Part shown: positions 8,662 through 16,644 of the stretch, piece by piece
Position numbering within the stretch: the stretch's first letter is position 1
Layout: each line of letters begins with the position of its first letter
Assembly: GCF_004403465.1 (NCBI RefSeq)
Contig: NZ_SOGQ01000083.1
Coordinates: 1 to 64,000 of the forward strand
Direction: 5' to 3'
Source of the DNA: Cryobacterium sinapicolor
Lineage (GTDB): Bacteria > Actinomycetota > Actinomycetes > Actinomycetales > Microbacteriaceae
Length of the DNA stretch: 64,000 bases
Program-made: the position numbers and the translations under genes
The notes under the pieces: model-generated
What the model was told of the DNA's origin: nothing
Database searches by the model: none
What the model saw: the letters and a program-made list of their open reading frames with translations, nothing else

Positions 8662-9771
8662 CTAATCCTGCGGTGCCTGCTTGCGCCAGCGGATGCCCGC
8701 GGCGATGAAACCGTCGAGGTCGCCGTCGAACACCTGGCTGGGATTGTTGACCTCGTAGTTGGTGCGCAGGTCCTTGACCATCTGGTAAGGCGCGAGCACG
8801 TAGCTGCGCATCTGGTCGCCCCAGCTGGCCGTGATGACCCCGGCCAATTCCTTTTTGGTGGCGGCTTCCTGTTCGCGCTGCAACAGCAGGAGCCGGGACT
8901 GCAGCACGCGCATGGCGGCGGCCCTGTTCTGGATCTGGCTCTTCTCGTTCTGGCAACTCACGACTGTGCCCGTGGGCAGGTGGGTGATGCGCACGGCGGA
9001 GTCGGTGGTGTTCACGGACTGGCCGCCGGGGCCGCTGGAGCGGAAGACGTCGACGCGGATATCGTTCTCGGGCACCTCGATCGACTCGGTCTGCTCGATC
9101 AACGGCACCACCTCGACGGCGGCGAAGGAGGTCTGGCGCTTGCCGGCGGAGTTGAACGGGCTCATCCGCACGAGGCGGTGGGTGCCGGCCTCGACGCTCA
9201 ACGTGCCGAAGGCGTACGGCGCATCCACCTGGATGGTCGCGCTCTTGATGCCGGCCTCTTCGGCGTAGCCCACGTCGAGCACCTGCACGGGATAGTTGTG
9301 CTGCTCGGCCCAGCGCAGGTACATGCGCAGCAGCATCTCGGCGAAGTCGGCCGCATCGACGCCGCCGGCGCCGGAACGGATGGTGATGACCGCCGGGCGC
9401 ACATCGAATTCGCCGTTCAGCAGCGTGTGCACCTCGAGGTCGCCGAGCACCTTCGTGATGCTCGCGAGTTCCGCGGTGGCCTCGTCGGCCGATTCCTGGT
9501 CACCCTCGGCGTTGGCAAGCTCCACCAGTACCTCGAGGTCGTCGAGGCGAGACTCGATGCTCACGATGCGGGCCAGCTCCGACTGGCGGTGGCTCAGCTC
9601 GCTGGTCACCTTCTGCGCATGGTCGGAGTCATCCCACAGGTCGGGCGCACCGGCCTGTTCATTCAGGTCGGCGATATCGGTGCGGAGTCGATCGATATCG
9701 ATCACCGACCGGATGTCGTCAAACGTGGCCCGCAGTGCGGCGATCTGCTCCGAGAATTCCAGCTCAATCAT
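8662..9771 (-). CDS. prfB: Peptide chain release factor 2
   Basis: 369 residues. It carries the stop-codon recognition tripeptide SPF (in [15 protein letters not shown]) and the catalytic GGQ ([15 protein letters not shown]), and so terminates at UGA and UAA. The reading frame is continuous: there is no in-frame UGA near codon 25, so the programmed +1 frameshift used for autoregulation in many bacteria is absent. The ATG at 9771 matches the family N-terminus (MIELEFSEQ). ftsE follows 81 bases downstream on the same strand, a gene order common in actinobacteria. Confidence 0.96.
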   Translation of the reverse strand: MIELEFSEQIAALRATFDDIRSVIDIDRLRTDIADLNEQAGAPDLWDDSDHAQKVTSELSHRQSELARIVSIESRLDDLEVLVELANAEGDQESADEATAELASITKVLGDLEVHTLLNGEFDVRPAVITIRSGAGGVDAADFAEMLLRMYLRWAEQHNYPVQVLDVGYAEEAGIKSATIQVDAPYAFGTLSVEAGTHRLVRMSPFNSAGKRQTSFAAVEVVPLIEQTESIEVPENDIRVDVFRSSGPGGQSVNTTDSAVRITHLPTGTVVSCQNEKSQIQNRAAAMRVLQSRLLLLQREQEAATKKELAGVITASWGDQMRSYVLAPYQMVKDLRTNYEVNNPSQVFDGDLDGFIAAGIRWRKQAPQD

Positions 9772-9875
9772 GTCGGACCCCAGCCTACCGGGCCGCCCCG
9801 TCACCGCATCCGTTCTCGGGCCCGCTGAGCATCCGGACGGTCGTTGTGCCCGGCCGGGGATAGCATCGAGGAGCC

Positions 9876-11141
9876 ATGAGTAACGCCGAGCGTCCGTTCC
9901 AAATGCGCTCAGTCGCACTCGCCGCGTTCTTGCCGACCCTCCTGTTCTCGATCGGGGAGGGTGCGATCATCCCGCTGATCCCGATCGTGGCCAATGATCT
10001 CGGAGCCACGCTCGCGATAGCCGGGTTCATCGCCGCCATGATCATGGTGGGCGAACTGGCCGGGGATATCCCCAGCGGCTGGGTAGTTTCCCGCATCGGC
10101 GAGCGCAACGCCATGATCTGGGCATCCCTGCTCGCGATCATCGCCGTGCTGATCTGCATCGTCGCCACCAACCCCCTCGTGCTGGGCATCGGAATCTTCT
10201 TGATCGGATTGGCCACTGCAGTGTTCGCCCTGGCCCGGCACGCTTTCATGACCAGCTACGTGCCACTCGCCTACCGGGCCCGTGCGCTCTCGACCCTCGG
10301 CGGCATCTTCCGCGCCGGCTGGTTCATCGGCCCGTTCATCGCAGCCGCCCTGCTCAGCCTCACCGGCAGCACCGAGTCGGTGTTCTGGGTGTTCGTGGTC
10401 TGCTGCCTTGGCGCGGCCGCGATGCTGCTGCTGCTGCCCGATCCCGAGAGCACCTTCGGAGGCCCGCAACTGGTGAAGGCGCCCGACGGCTCCGTCGTTC
10501 CGGCCGGCCGGGAGCTCGCGGCCGAGGAATCCCAGGGCCTGTTCCGCACCATCTGGGGCTACCGGGCGGTGCTGCTGCGCCTCGGCACGGGCGCGGGCCT
10601 GATCGGGGCGATGCGCGCCTCCCGCACGGTGCTGCTCCCGCTCTGGGCGGTCAGCATCGGCATCAGCGTGCCCGACATCGCGCTGATCATCGGCATCGCC
10701 GGCGCTGTCGACTTCGCCCTCTTTTACGTCAGTGGCCAGGTCATGGACCGCTTCGGCCGGATGTGGACCGCCATCCCATCGATGATCGGCCTGGGTGCCG
10801 GGCATCTCATCCTGGCGTTCACACACGACCAGCCCAGCAACGTGGCGTGGTTCATCGCCGTGGCCATGATCCTGTCCCTCGCCAATGGCATCGGCAGCGG
10901 CCTCCTGATGACGCTCGGCGCAGACCTGGCCCCGAAGAACACCAGCCCTGCCCCGTTCCTGGGTGCGTGGCGCTTCACCGCCGACCTGGGTGGCGCGGTC
11001 GCTCCGCTGGCCGTGGCCGGCCTGACCGCGGTCGCCACCATCTCGATCGCCAGCGGCGTGATGGGTGTGTTCGGCCTGTTCGGCGCCGTGATCCTGGGCC
11101 GCTACATTCCCCGTTACGCGCCCCGCCGCCCGCGCCTGTAA
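9876..11141 (+). CDS. MFS transporter
   Basis: 421 residues with about twelve hydrophobic helices and a central charged loop (about 190-230), the major facilitator layout. The loop after helix 2 reads [18 protein letters not shown], a form of the MFS motif A. It is divergently oriented to prfB with about 100 bases between starts. No neighbour reveals the substrate; a drug or metabolite exporter is the usual default. The role is inferred from topology only. Confidence 0.8.
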   Translation: MSNAERPFQMRSVALAAFLPTLLFSIGEGAIIPLIPIVANDLGATLAIAGFIAAMIMVGELAGDIPSGWVVSRIGERNAMIWASLLAIIAVLICIVATNPLVLGIGIFLIGLATAVFALARHAFMTSYVPLAYRARALSTLGGIFRAGWFIGPFIAAALLSLTGSTESVFWVFVVCCLGAAAMLLLLPDPESTFGGPQLVKAPDGSVVPAGRELAAEESQGLFRTIWGYRAVLLRLGTGAGLIGAMRASRTVLLPLWAVSIGISVPDIALIIGIAGAVDFALFYVSGQVMDRFGRMWTAIPSMIGLGAGHLILAFTHDQPSNVAWFIAVAMILSLANGIGSGLLMTLGADLAPKNTSPAPFLGAWRFTADLGGAVAPLAVAGLTAVATISIASGVMGVFGLFGAVILGRYIPRYAPRRPRL

Positions 11142-11214
11142 CCCTGAGTCGGCTCGGTACCGCCCGCACTGAATCCGGGGAATAGGCGTCCGACCGTGGG
11201 CGTTGTATGGTTCC

Positions 11215-11670
11215 ATGCCTCTCATCGGAGAATACGAGCCCGGCACCCAGAAGTGGGTGCGCGACCAGGTCGATCTCTATGAACGTTCCGGCGGAACGGA
11301 GGGCACCACCCTCCGTGGGATGCCCGTCATCGTGTTGACCACCCGTGGGGCCAAGTCGGGCAAGTTGCGCAAAACCCCACTGATGCGCGTCGAGCATGAC
11401 GGTGTCTACGCCGCGATCGCCTCCCTCGGCGGCAGCCCGAGGAACCCCGTTTGGTACGGCAATGTGGCGGCCCACCCCTTCGTAGAGCTGCAGGATGGCC
11501 CGGTTCGCCAGGACATGCTGGCGCGCGAGGTCACCGGCACCGAGCGCGCCACGTGGTGGGAACGGGCCGTGGCCGCATTCCCCGACTACGGCGACTACGA
11601 GAGGAAGACCGACCGGGTCATCCCGGTGTTCGTGCTTGAACCCGTTGCCGCCACAGCCCCCGCCTCCTAG
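11215..11670 (+). CDS. Deazaflavin (F420)-dependent nitroreductase family protein
   Basis: 151 residues resembling the DDN/Rv3547 family of F420-dependent oxidoreductases: [24 protein letters not shown], then [19 protein letters not shown]-type core (here [19 protein letters not shown]) and PVFVLEP at the end. These enzymes use reduced F420 to reduce quinones or nitro compounds. The ATG at 11215 fits the family start; TATGGT nine bases upstream could be a -10 giving a nearly leaderless message. The downstream small frame begins two bases after its stop. Confidence 0.8.
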   Translation: MPLIGEYEPGTQKWVRDQVDLYERSGGTEGTTLRGMPVIVLTTRGAKSGKLRKTPLMRVEHDGVYAAIASLGGSPRNPVWYGNVAAHPFVELQDGPVRQDMLAREVTGTERATWWERAVAAFPDYGDYERKTDRVIPVFVLEPVAATAPAS

Positions 11671-11672
11671 CG

Positions 11673-11861
11673 GTGGCACGCGCGAAGACCCGTGGACCGC
11701 AGCTTGACCGCACCATGCTGGCCGGCCTGCGCGATGACGACGGCAGCGTCCTCCGCGCCATCCACGGCCTCGAAGGACTGTGCGGCGCCACCATCGACGA
11801 CGCCCGGCTCGGCCTCCTCGCACCCGTTCTCGCCGCGCACCAGGGCGTCATGGTCACCTGA
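11673..11861 (+). CDS. Possible small protein, 62 aa
   Basis: A GTG-started frame two bases after the stop of the deazaflavin reductase gene encodes 62 residues (MARAKTRGPQLDRTMLAGL at the start, HQGVMVT at the end). It is mostly helical-looking without membrane segment or known motif. The tight spacing favours co-translation, but the frame could be chance in G+C-rich DNA. No family recognised. Confidence 0.35.
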   Translation: MARAKTRGPQLDRTMLAGLRDDDGSVLRAIHGLEGLCGATIDDARLGLLAPVLAAHQGVMVT

Positions 11862-11898
11862 GTTCTCAGAGCCGGGGCGCCGCGGGATCACGCCCCGA

Positions 11899-12783
11899 TC
11901 AGGGAATCGCGCCCGCGATGATCTCGAGTTCAGACTTCGGTTTATCGCGCTGGCTGGCGATTGCCGCGCCGGCCGCCACGCACACCACAACGATGGCGAT
12001 CTGCTGCTGCAACAGGAACGTCTCCCCCAGCACCAGCGCGCCGAACAGGGCCGCGATCACCGGGCCGAAGCTGGTGATGATCGCGTAGAGGCGCGGGGTG
12101 ATGCGCCGCAGGATGTAGGTGTCCAGCGTGTACGGGAACGCCGACGAAAGCACGCCGATGGCCAGCAGCAGCCCGATCACACTCCAGTTCAGGGTGGTCC
12201 AGTCCACTGTGAGCAGCGCAAACGGCACCAGCAGCGTCAGGCTCACGACGCTGGCCACGGAGATGCCCTCGAGCCCGGGGAACGACACCGCCACCTTGCG
12301 GGTCAGCAGAATGTACGCCGCCCAGGACGCCGCCGCGGTCAGGGCGTAGACAATTCCGAGCACGTTCAGCGCCCCGTCAGACCAGGTCAGCAGGAACACT
12401 CCGCCCGCCGCGGCGGTGGCGTAGACGAAGTCGAGCAGGCGCCGCGACGAGGCAAGCGCCAGTGCGAACGGCCCGAGGAACTCGATCGTGGCGGCGATGC
12501 CGAGACCGAGCAGGTCGACGGCTTCGTAGAAGGTGAGGTTCATCACCGCGAGCACGACACCGAGGGCCAGGGCAGGCCACAGGCGCCGCCAGCTGAGTCC
12601 GGCCAGTTTCGGCCGATAGAACGGCAGCACAGTCGCGGCCATCACCAGCTGCCGCACCGCCACCACGACGGGCGAGCCGACCAGCGGAATGGCCAGTCCG
12701 GCCAATGACGAGCCGAAGTTGATGCTCACCTCGGTGACGACCTGAGCGCCGGCACCGGTGAGGCGGTCGCGCTTGGCCGTCAC
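11899..12783 (-). CDS. EamA/RhtA-type transporter
   Basis: 294 residues with ten predicted membrane helices in two five-helix EamA halves; typical helix-end motifs include TIEFLGPFALAL and, in the second half, ITSFGPVIAALFGALVLGE. The order fits the RhtA-like drug/metabolite exporters that export amino acids such as threonine and homoserine. It lies between the Tad locus and the deazaflavin reductase, convergent with the latter. Substrate unproven. Confidence 0.82.
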   Translation of the reverse strand: MTAKRDRLTGAGAQVVTEVSINFGSSLAGLAIPLVGSPVVVAVRQLVMAATVLPFYRPKLAGLSWRRLWPALALGVVLAVMNLTFYEAVDLLGLGIAATIEFLGPFALALASSRRLLDFVYATAAAGGVFLLTWSDGALNVLGIVYALTAAASWAAYILLTRKVAVSFPGLEGISVASVVSLTLLVPFALLTVDWTTLNWSVIGLLLAIGVLSSAFPYTLDTYILRRITPRLYAIITSFGPVIAALFGALVLGETFLLQQQIAIVVVCVAAGAAIASQRDKPKSELEIIAGAIP

Positions 12784-12826
12784 GATTCTCCTCCCCCGGC
12801 GCCTGGGCAGGCGCGTCTCGCCAACG

Positions 12827-13363
12827 CTAGCGGAACACCGACCGCGCCACCGCCGTGACCTCCAGCGGCACCCCGGAAAGCAGCAGTACGGCCAGCACCG
12901 GCGGACGCCAGTAGGCGCTCAGCGACACCGTGGCGCTGACCCCGTCAACGGATGCCGCCCCGTTCACCGTCACTTCCTCCATCCGGCCGTGCGGGGCGGC
13001 TGCGAGATACTCCTCCGCGGCCGCCCGCACGCCGACAGACGACAGGGAAGGTCGCAGTCCCGCGCCCGAGCCGTCGGCCGTGACGGCCATCGCGCCCAGG
13101 TCGAACGCTTCAGCCCCGGCGAGCGCTGCGCCGTCCGCGAGGGTCAGCAGACGTTTCCGCTCCAGGTAGAGAGAGGTCGCGGCCACGACGACGAGGATCA
13201 ACAGCAGGGACAGGAAACCATAGAAGATCGTCAGGATCAGCGTCGAGCCCTCCTCGTCGCCGGGCCGAAACGGCAGCCGCCCCTGTGAACGTGCCACACG
13301 TGATCCAGCAAGCGCACCCGTGACCGCCGAGCCCGCGCCACCGCCGTTCATCCGGCCCGCCAA
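12827..13363 (-). CDS. TadG-like pilus locus protein
   Basis: 178 residues. A basic N-terminal region is followed by EEGSTLILTIFYGFL and one membrane helix, then a segment with ADGAALAGAEAFD typical of TadG-related proteins, in which the helix is followed by DxAAL-type residues. It is the last gene of the Tad operon and overlaps the end of the preceding TadE-like gene by 16 bases. Such proteins are thought to be minor pilins or assembly factors of Flp pili. In this lysogen it lies downstream of the provirus break in cpaF. Confidence 0.8.
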   Translation of the reverse strand: MAGRMNGGGAGSAVTGALAGSRVARSQGRLPFRPGDEEGSTLILTIFYGFLSLLLILVVVAATSLYLERKRLLTLADGAALAGAEAFDLGAMAVTADGSGAGLRPSLSSVGVRAAAEEYLAAAPHGRMEEVTVNGAASVDGVSATVSLSAYWRPPVLAVLLLSGVPLEVTAVARSVFR

Positions 13364-13791
13364 AATCGCGACACCGTCTGCGTGGCCTGCGCCTGCAGAG
13401 GCACGCTGGCCGAGTCGCGCAACGCGAGTAGGTCAGGCAGGAGCGGCAAGGCCACCCGGATGCGCACGGTCACCGTGACCGTGCCCTGCCTGGTCAGGCA
13501 TCCGTTCACCCCGTCCTCGCAGGCCACCTCCACCTGGGCGCCCGCCGGGTCGATGCCATAGTCCGTGAGCCCGAATTGCACGGCCCGATCGGCCCGGGCC
13601 TTCGCCGCGGCCTCATCGGGCGCCTGTACGTAGACGCGGGCAGCCTGGCGCGCCGCTCCCTCCACGGCCAGGGCGCCGCCCTGCAGGGTCGCCATCGTCA
13701 ACACCAGGTAGACGAGCGGCACCAGCAGTATCAGCCCGGCCGTGATGAACTCCAAAGAAGCCGAGCCCCGCTCGCTGTGCACCGCGCGCAT
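13348..13791 (-). CDS. TadE-like minor pilin
   Basis: About 147 residues from ATG 13791: ERGSASLEFITAGLILLVPLVYLVL is the pilin-like Glu-containing hydrophobic N-terminal helix, followed by a soluble domain with two Cys (ACEDGVNGC) that may form a disulfide. A longer frame upstream overlaps the preceding TadE gene and lacks pilin character, so the internal start is chosen; there is no strong ribosome site. It belongs to the Tad operon. Confidence 0.8.
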   Translation of the reverse strand: MRAVHSERGSASLEFITAGLILLVPLVYLVLTMATLQGGALAVEGAARQAARVYVQAPDEAAAKARADRAVQFGLTDYGIDPAGAQVEVACEDGVNGCLTRQGTVTVTVRIRVALPLLPDLLALRDSASVPLQAQATQTVSRFWRAG

Positions 13792-13816
13792 ACGCCAACG
13801 ACCACGCTGGTTGCGA

Positions 13817-14227
13817 TTACCGCAGGTTCTCGGCGGCCGCATGCCCCACCACCTCCAGCCCGCGATCGACGCCGAACAGGGCCAGCAATGGCAGCGGCGC
13901 CACGACGCGCACCTGCACGCTCGGGAATCCGCCGTAATCCGCGTAGCTGGCCTCCACATCGGTCGCATACGCCGAGCCGATCGACATCGTGATCAGCTCA
14001 CGGGTGCGGGCCGCCCCCTCGCCCAGCCCACTGTCGGCGAGCGCGGCGTACCGTGCGCCCTCGGCGGCGGCGTCGAGAACGGTGTTGCGCACGAGCAGCG
14101 CCAGCCCCAGCTGCATGACCCCGAGCGTCAGCACGGTCAGCAGCGCCCCAACCATCACGAATTCGGCGGCCGCCGAACCGTCTTCAGCACCGAGCAATCG
14201 GGCCTTGCTCCCCCGCGTGCGCGTCAC
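13817..14227 (-). CDS. TadE-family minor pilin
   Basis: 136 residues from GTG 14227. The TadE signature is clear: EDGSAAAEFVMVGALLTVL at about 15-33 (Glu at the fifth position after the cleavage-type Gly/Ala, then a hydrophobic helix) and VRNTVLDAAAEGARYAAL. TadE proteins are minor pilins processed by a prepilin peptidase and needed for Flp pilus assembly. It lies six bases after the DUF4244 gene and 25 bases before the second TadE-like gene. Confidence 0.88.
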   Translation of the reverse strand: MTRTRGSKARLLGAEDGSAAAEFVMVGALLTVLTLGVMQLGLALLVRNTVLDAAAEGARYAALADSGLGEGAARTRELITMSIGSAYATDVEASYADYGGFPSVQVRVVAPLPLLALFGVDRGLEVVGHAAAENLR

Positions 14228-14233
14228 AGCCGG

Positions 14234-14422
14234 TCACATTCCGCTGACCCGGTCGATCGCCTGCTGGAACACGCCGCTCAGGGCAGGCCCGGCCAGACCC
14301 CAGATGATCATGACCAACCCGGCCGTCATCAAGGTGATCAGCACCCAACCGGGCACATCGCCGCGTTCGTCACCCCCGGCATTGCCCCACCGGTCGCGCA
14401 ACCGTCTCTGCAGTGTCTTCAT
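14234..14422 (-). CDS. DUF4244 small membrane protein (probable Flp-type pilin)
   Basis: 62 residues, MKTLQRRLRDRW followed by DERGDVPGWVLITLMTAGLV and a short amphipathic tail. DUF4244 proteins sit at this position in actinobacterial Tad loci (the Rv3656c position in mycobacteria) and are the likely major Flp pilin. The single hydrophobic helix after a short charged leader fits a class IVb prepilin. Confidence 0.88.
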   Translation of the reverse strand: MKTLQRRLRDRWGNAGGDERGDVPGWVLITLMTAGLVMIIWGLAGPALSGVFQQAIDRVSGM

Positions 14423-14483
14423 GATGGGCTCACTTTCTCTTGTGGGGACAGTGGTTCTCTCGATGGGTGCAAAGGGCAGTGGT

Positions 14484-15422
14484 TCAGAACCCGCTCTGCA
14501 GGATGAACAGACCGGGAAAGATCGCGAACAAAATAGTCATCGGCAGGATCAAGAACACGAGCGGCACCAGCATGGCCACCTCTTTCTTGCCTGCAACCTC
14601 GATCAGCCCCCGCTTCGCCTCGTCGCGAGCGTCCTGCGCCTGGGCGCGCAGCACCTCCGCGAGCGGGGTGCCGCGGTCGAGCGCACCCGTGACCTGGTCG
14701 ACCAGACGGGTCACCGCGGGCAGAGCGATCCTGCGTGACAGCGACTGCAGGGCTACGGCGAGCGGCACCCCCGTGCGCACATCCGCCACCACGCCCGCCA
14801 GCTCCCGCGACAGCTCGCCCGTGCTCGTGCGCGAGACCCGGGCGAGCCCGTCCAGGATTCCCTCCCCCGCCGACAAGGACAGCGTCATGAACTCGAGCAC
14901 GGTCGGAAATTCGCTCTGCATGCGCGCCAGCCGAGCCGTAGCGGTGCGGCTGAGCATCCAATCGCGGACCAACGCGCCACCCGCCGCGGTGACCACCGGC
15001 AGGCAGAGCTGCACGAACAGCGGCAGCGACCGGAACGCGGGCAGCGCCACGACCGCCCCGGCTCCGGCGGCCAGGCCCACGAGCGCCCAAACCACTTGCT
15101 CCGACCGGAACTCGTCGGTGCTGCGGACCGACCCCGACTGTCGCAGTCGCCGCTCGATCGTCTCCGTGCCGCCGAGAACGGCGCCGAATGCGCGTTGGAG
15201 GGCCCCGAACAGGGGCGCGAACAGGGTGCCGAGCACCGGCAGAGGATGCACCGTCGTGCGCCCCACGAACAGCCGCGCCTCCGCCGATACGTCGAGGATG
15301 TACGGCGCCAGCCGCTGCGCGAGGCGCGGGCGGCTCAGCCGGGGCACCAGGCTGGCGAGCGACCAGAGCCCCAGGCCCAGCGCGGTGCCGCAGACCAGCG
15401 CCCAGGCCTGCGCGGTGCTCAC
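14484..15422 (-). CDS. tadC: TadC-like type II/IV secretion inner-membrane protein
   Basis: 312-residue protein with the T2SSF domain in its second half (FPTVLEFMTLSLSAGEGI, later GKKEVAMLVPLVFLILP) and several membrane helices. It forms the inner-membrane platform of the Tad pilus with TadB. The GTG start at 15422 overlaps the tadB stop (GTGA), showing translational coupling, and excludes the longer upstream frame. In this chromosome it is separated from the operon's 5' part by the provirus. Confidence 0.9.
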   Translation of the reverse strand: MSTAQAWALVCGTALGLGLWSLASLVPRLSRPRLAQRLAPYILDVSAEARLFVGRTTVHPLPVLGTLFAPLFGALQRAFGAVLGGTETIERRLRQSGSVRSTDEFRSEQVVWALVGLAAGAGAVVALPAFRSLPLFVQLCLPVVTAAGGALVRDWMLSRTATARLARMQSEFPTVLEFMTLSLSAGEGILDGLARVSRTSTGELSRELAGVVADVRTGVPLAVALQSLSRRIALPAVTRLVDQVTGALDRGTPLAEVLRAQAQDARDEAKRGLIEVAGKKEVAMLVPLVFLILPMTILFAIFPGLFILQSGF

Positions 15423-16276
15423 TTGAACCACCGGCGTTCCTCGGGCAGCCGCCCCAGCGCCACCATCAGGCGGTAGGCGACCACAGATACCCCGAGTCCG
15501 CCGACGATCACGACCACGCCGGCGGAGGTGTTGTAGGCGACCGCCGCTTCCGGCCGGGAGGCCAGGAGCAGCAGCACGATCCATGGTGCGGCCACGCCCA
15601 GCCGCGCCGCGTTGACGATCCAGGACTGGCGGGCCTCGACCTCGGAGCGGATGGCGGCGTCCTGGCGAAGCCAGGCGGAGAGGCTGCGCAGCACGACAGT
15701 GAGGTCGCTGCCACCGACTTCCCGGGCCATCCGAAGCGTCTCCAGGATGCGGTCGGCCACCGGGTCGGCGAGGGACACCTTGAGCCCGTCGACGGCGGAA
15801 CCGAAGTTGCCGGTCGCCTGGTACTCCCGGGCGAATTCGGCGAAGGCGGGCCGGGTCGACAGCGGGCCGGCGCCGGCCAGGCTGCCCACGCTGTCGGGCA
15901 GCGCGAGCCCCGACCGCACCGCCGACACAAGGTGATCGACGACGTCGGGCCACACGGCGCGGTTCGCCCTCCGCCGGGCGCGCACTCGCCAGGTGACCAT
16001 CAGGGTCGGCAGGGCCAGCCCACCGAGCGCGGTGCCGATCGACAGGGCCGCGATGCCCAGGAGGGCCTGGGTCAGCGCCGACACGGCCAGCCCCAGAACC
16101 AGGGAGAGGGCAACGAAGGCCGGCAGGGGAAGGTTGCCGAGCCCGGCCTGGGCGAGGTGCGCCCGCAGTCTTCCCGTTGTGCGGGACCGGGTCCTGCCTC
16201 TGGTGCGCGGCCAGAGGAACGGAGCGGCGAGCAGGAGCAGCCCGGCACCGAGCAGTCCTCCGAGTGCGAGAGTCAT
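15419..16276 (-). CDS. tadB: TadB-like type II/IV secretion inner-membrane protein
   Basis: 285 residues. N-terminal membrane helices are followed by the T2SSF core (WPDVVDHLVSAVRSGLALP and LRMAREVGGSDLTVVLRSL), then C-terminal helices. It pairs with TadC as the pilus assembly platform. The ATG at 16276 overlaps the stop of the cpaF C-terminal fragment (ATGA), so in the provirus-free chromosome translation would run straight from cpaF into tadB. In the lysogen the nearest upstream sequence is only 350 bases of cpaF and then phage DNA. Confidence 0.9.
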   Translation of the reverse strand: MTLALGGLLGAGLLLLAAPFLWPRTRGRTRSRTTGRLRAHLAQAGLGNLPLPAFVALSLVLGLAVSALTQALLGIAALSIGTALGGLALPTLMVTWRVRARRRANRAVWPDVVDHLVSAVRSGLALPDSVGSLAGAGPLSTRPAFAEFAREYQATGNFGSAVDGLKVSLADPVADRILETLRMAREVGGSDLTVVLRSLSAWLRQDAAIRSEVEARQSWIVNAARLGVAAPWIVLLLLASRPEAAVAYNTSAGVVVIVGGLGVSVVAYRLMVALGRLPEERRWFK

Positions 16277-16627
16277 GCGGCCCCGGCCCGCAGCACGATG
16301 GCCGGATCGAGCCCCGCCGCGTGGAACTTGGCGAGCTTCGTCGGGTAGCCCCCGGTCGGCTCGAGCAGGCCCCGCTGCGCGAGGAAGATCGGGCTCGCCT
16401 CGATCATCGCCCCCGACAGCTGCCCGCTCGGCGCGAGGATCTCCGTCACCCGGCGCCGCCCGTGCCGGTCGATCTCGCAGTGCACGACGATGTCGATGCA
16501 GCCCGCCACGGTCGGCAGAACGAACGAGGAGTCGATGTTGCGGCCCGCCAGCAGCGGCAGGGTCGACAGCTTGCCGAGCGCATCCCGCGCACTGTTGGCG
16601 TGGATCGAGCACATTCCGGGCAGCCCG
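16273..16627 (-). pseudogene. cpaF: C-terminal fragment of Tad ATPase CpaF (TadA), cut by provirus
   Basis: The frame begins at the provirus junction with GLPGMCSIHANSARDALGKL, the His-box and following region of CpaF/TadA secretion ATPases, and runs 114 residues to the natural C-terminus. The Walker A and B parts are in the other fragment, 15.4 kb away at 31984-32879. Provirus DNA supplies an in-frame ATG at 16632-16630 (MSGLPGMC), so a short product could be made, but no ribosome site is evident. The fragment alone lacks the nucleotide-binding motifs. Precise joining of both fragments restores a full-length protein of about 416 residues. Confidence 0.9.
16619..16627. other. attL core
   Basis: GGCAGCCCG, identical to 31975-31983. 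Host side (left) reads CACATTCCG, provirus side GACATTACAATAAG. The reconstructed attB contains the small palindrome CGGGC-A-GCCCG, a reasonable target for a serine integrase. The integrase gene starts 18 bases to the right. Confidence 0.88.
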
Positions 16628-16632
16628 GACAT

Positions 16633-16638
16633 TACAAT
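16633..16638 (+). promoter_or_regulatory. -10 half of the integrase promoter, split by integration
   Basis: TACAAT six bases before the integrase ATG. In the integrated form the bases at the -35 position are CACATT (16610-16615), a poor match. In the joined attP the right-end TTGACA lies exactly 17 bases upstream, giving TTGACA-N17-TACAAT. Transcription would start at or next to the A of the ATG, so the message would be leaderless. Confidence 0.8.
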
Positions 16639-16644
16639 AAGAGC

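Noticed and set aside
8662-9771. Programmed frameshift in prfB
   Set aside because: The reading frame is continuous from the family-typical start to the stop; no early in-frame TGA.
9909-11246. Minus-strand open frame of 445 codons opposite the MFS transporter
   Set aside because: Extremely His/Gln/Asp/Arg-rich reverse-frame composition; the plus-strand transporter explains the region.
13791-13968. Longer start of the second TadE-like gene
   Set aside because: The extension overlaps the first TadE gene and is Arg/Trp/Cys-rich without pilin features.
16177-16644. Upstream open frame that would extend the integrase by ~155 residues
   Set aside because: It lies antisense to cpaF outside the provirus core; the integrase family start is ATG 16645.
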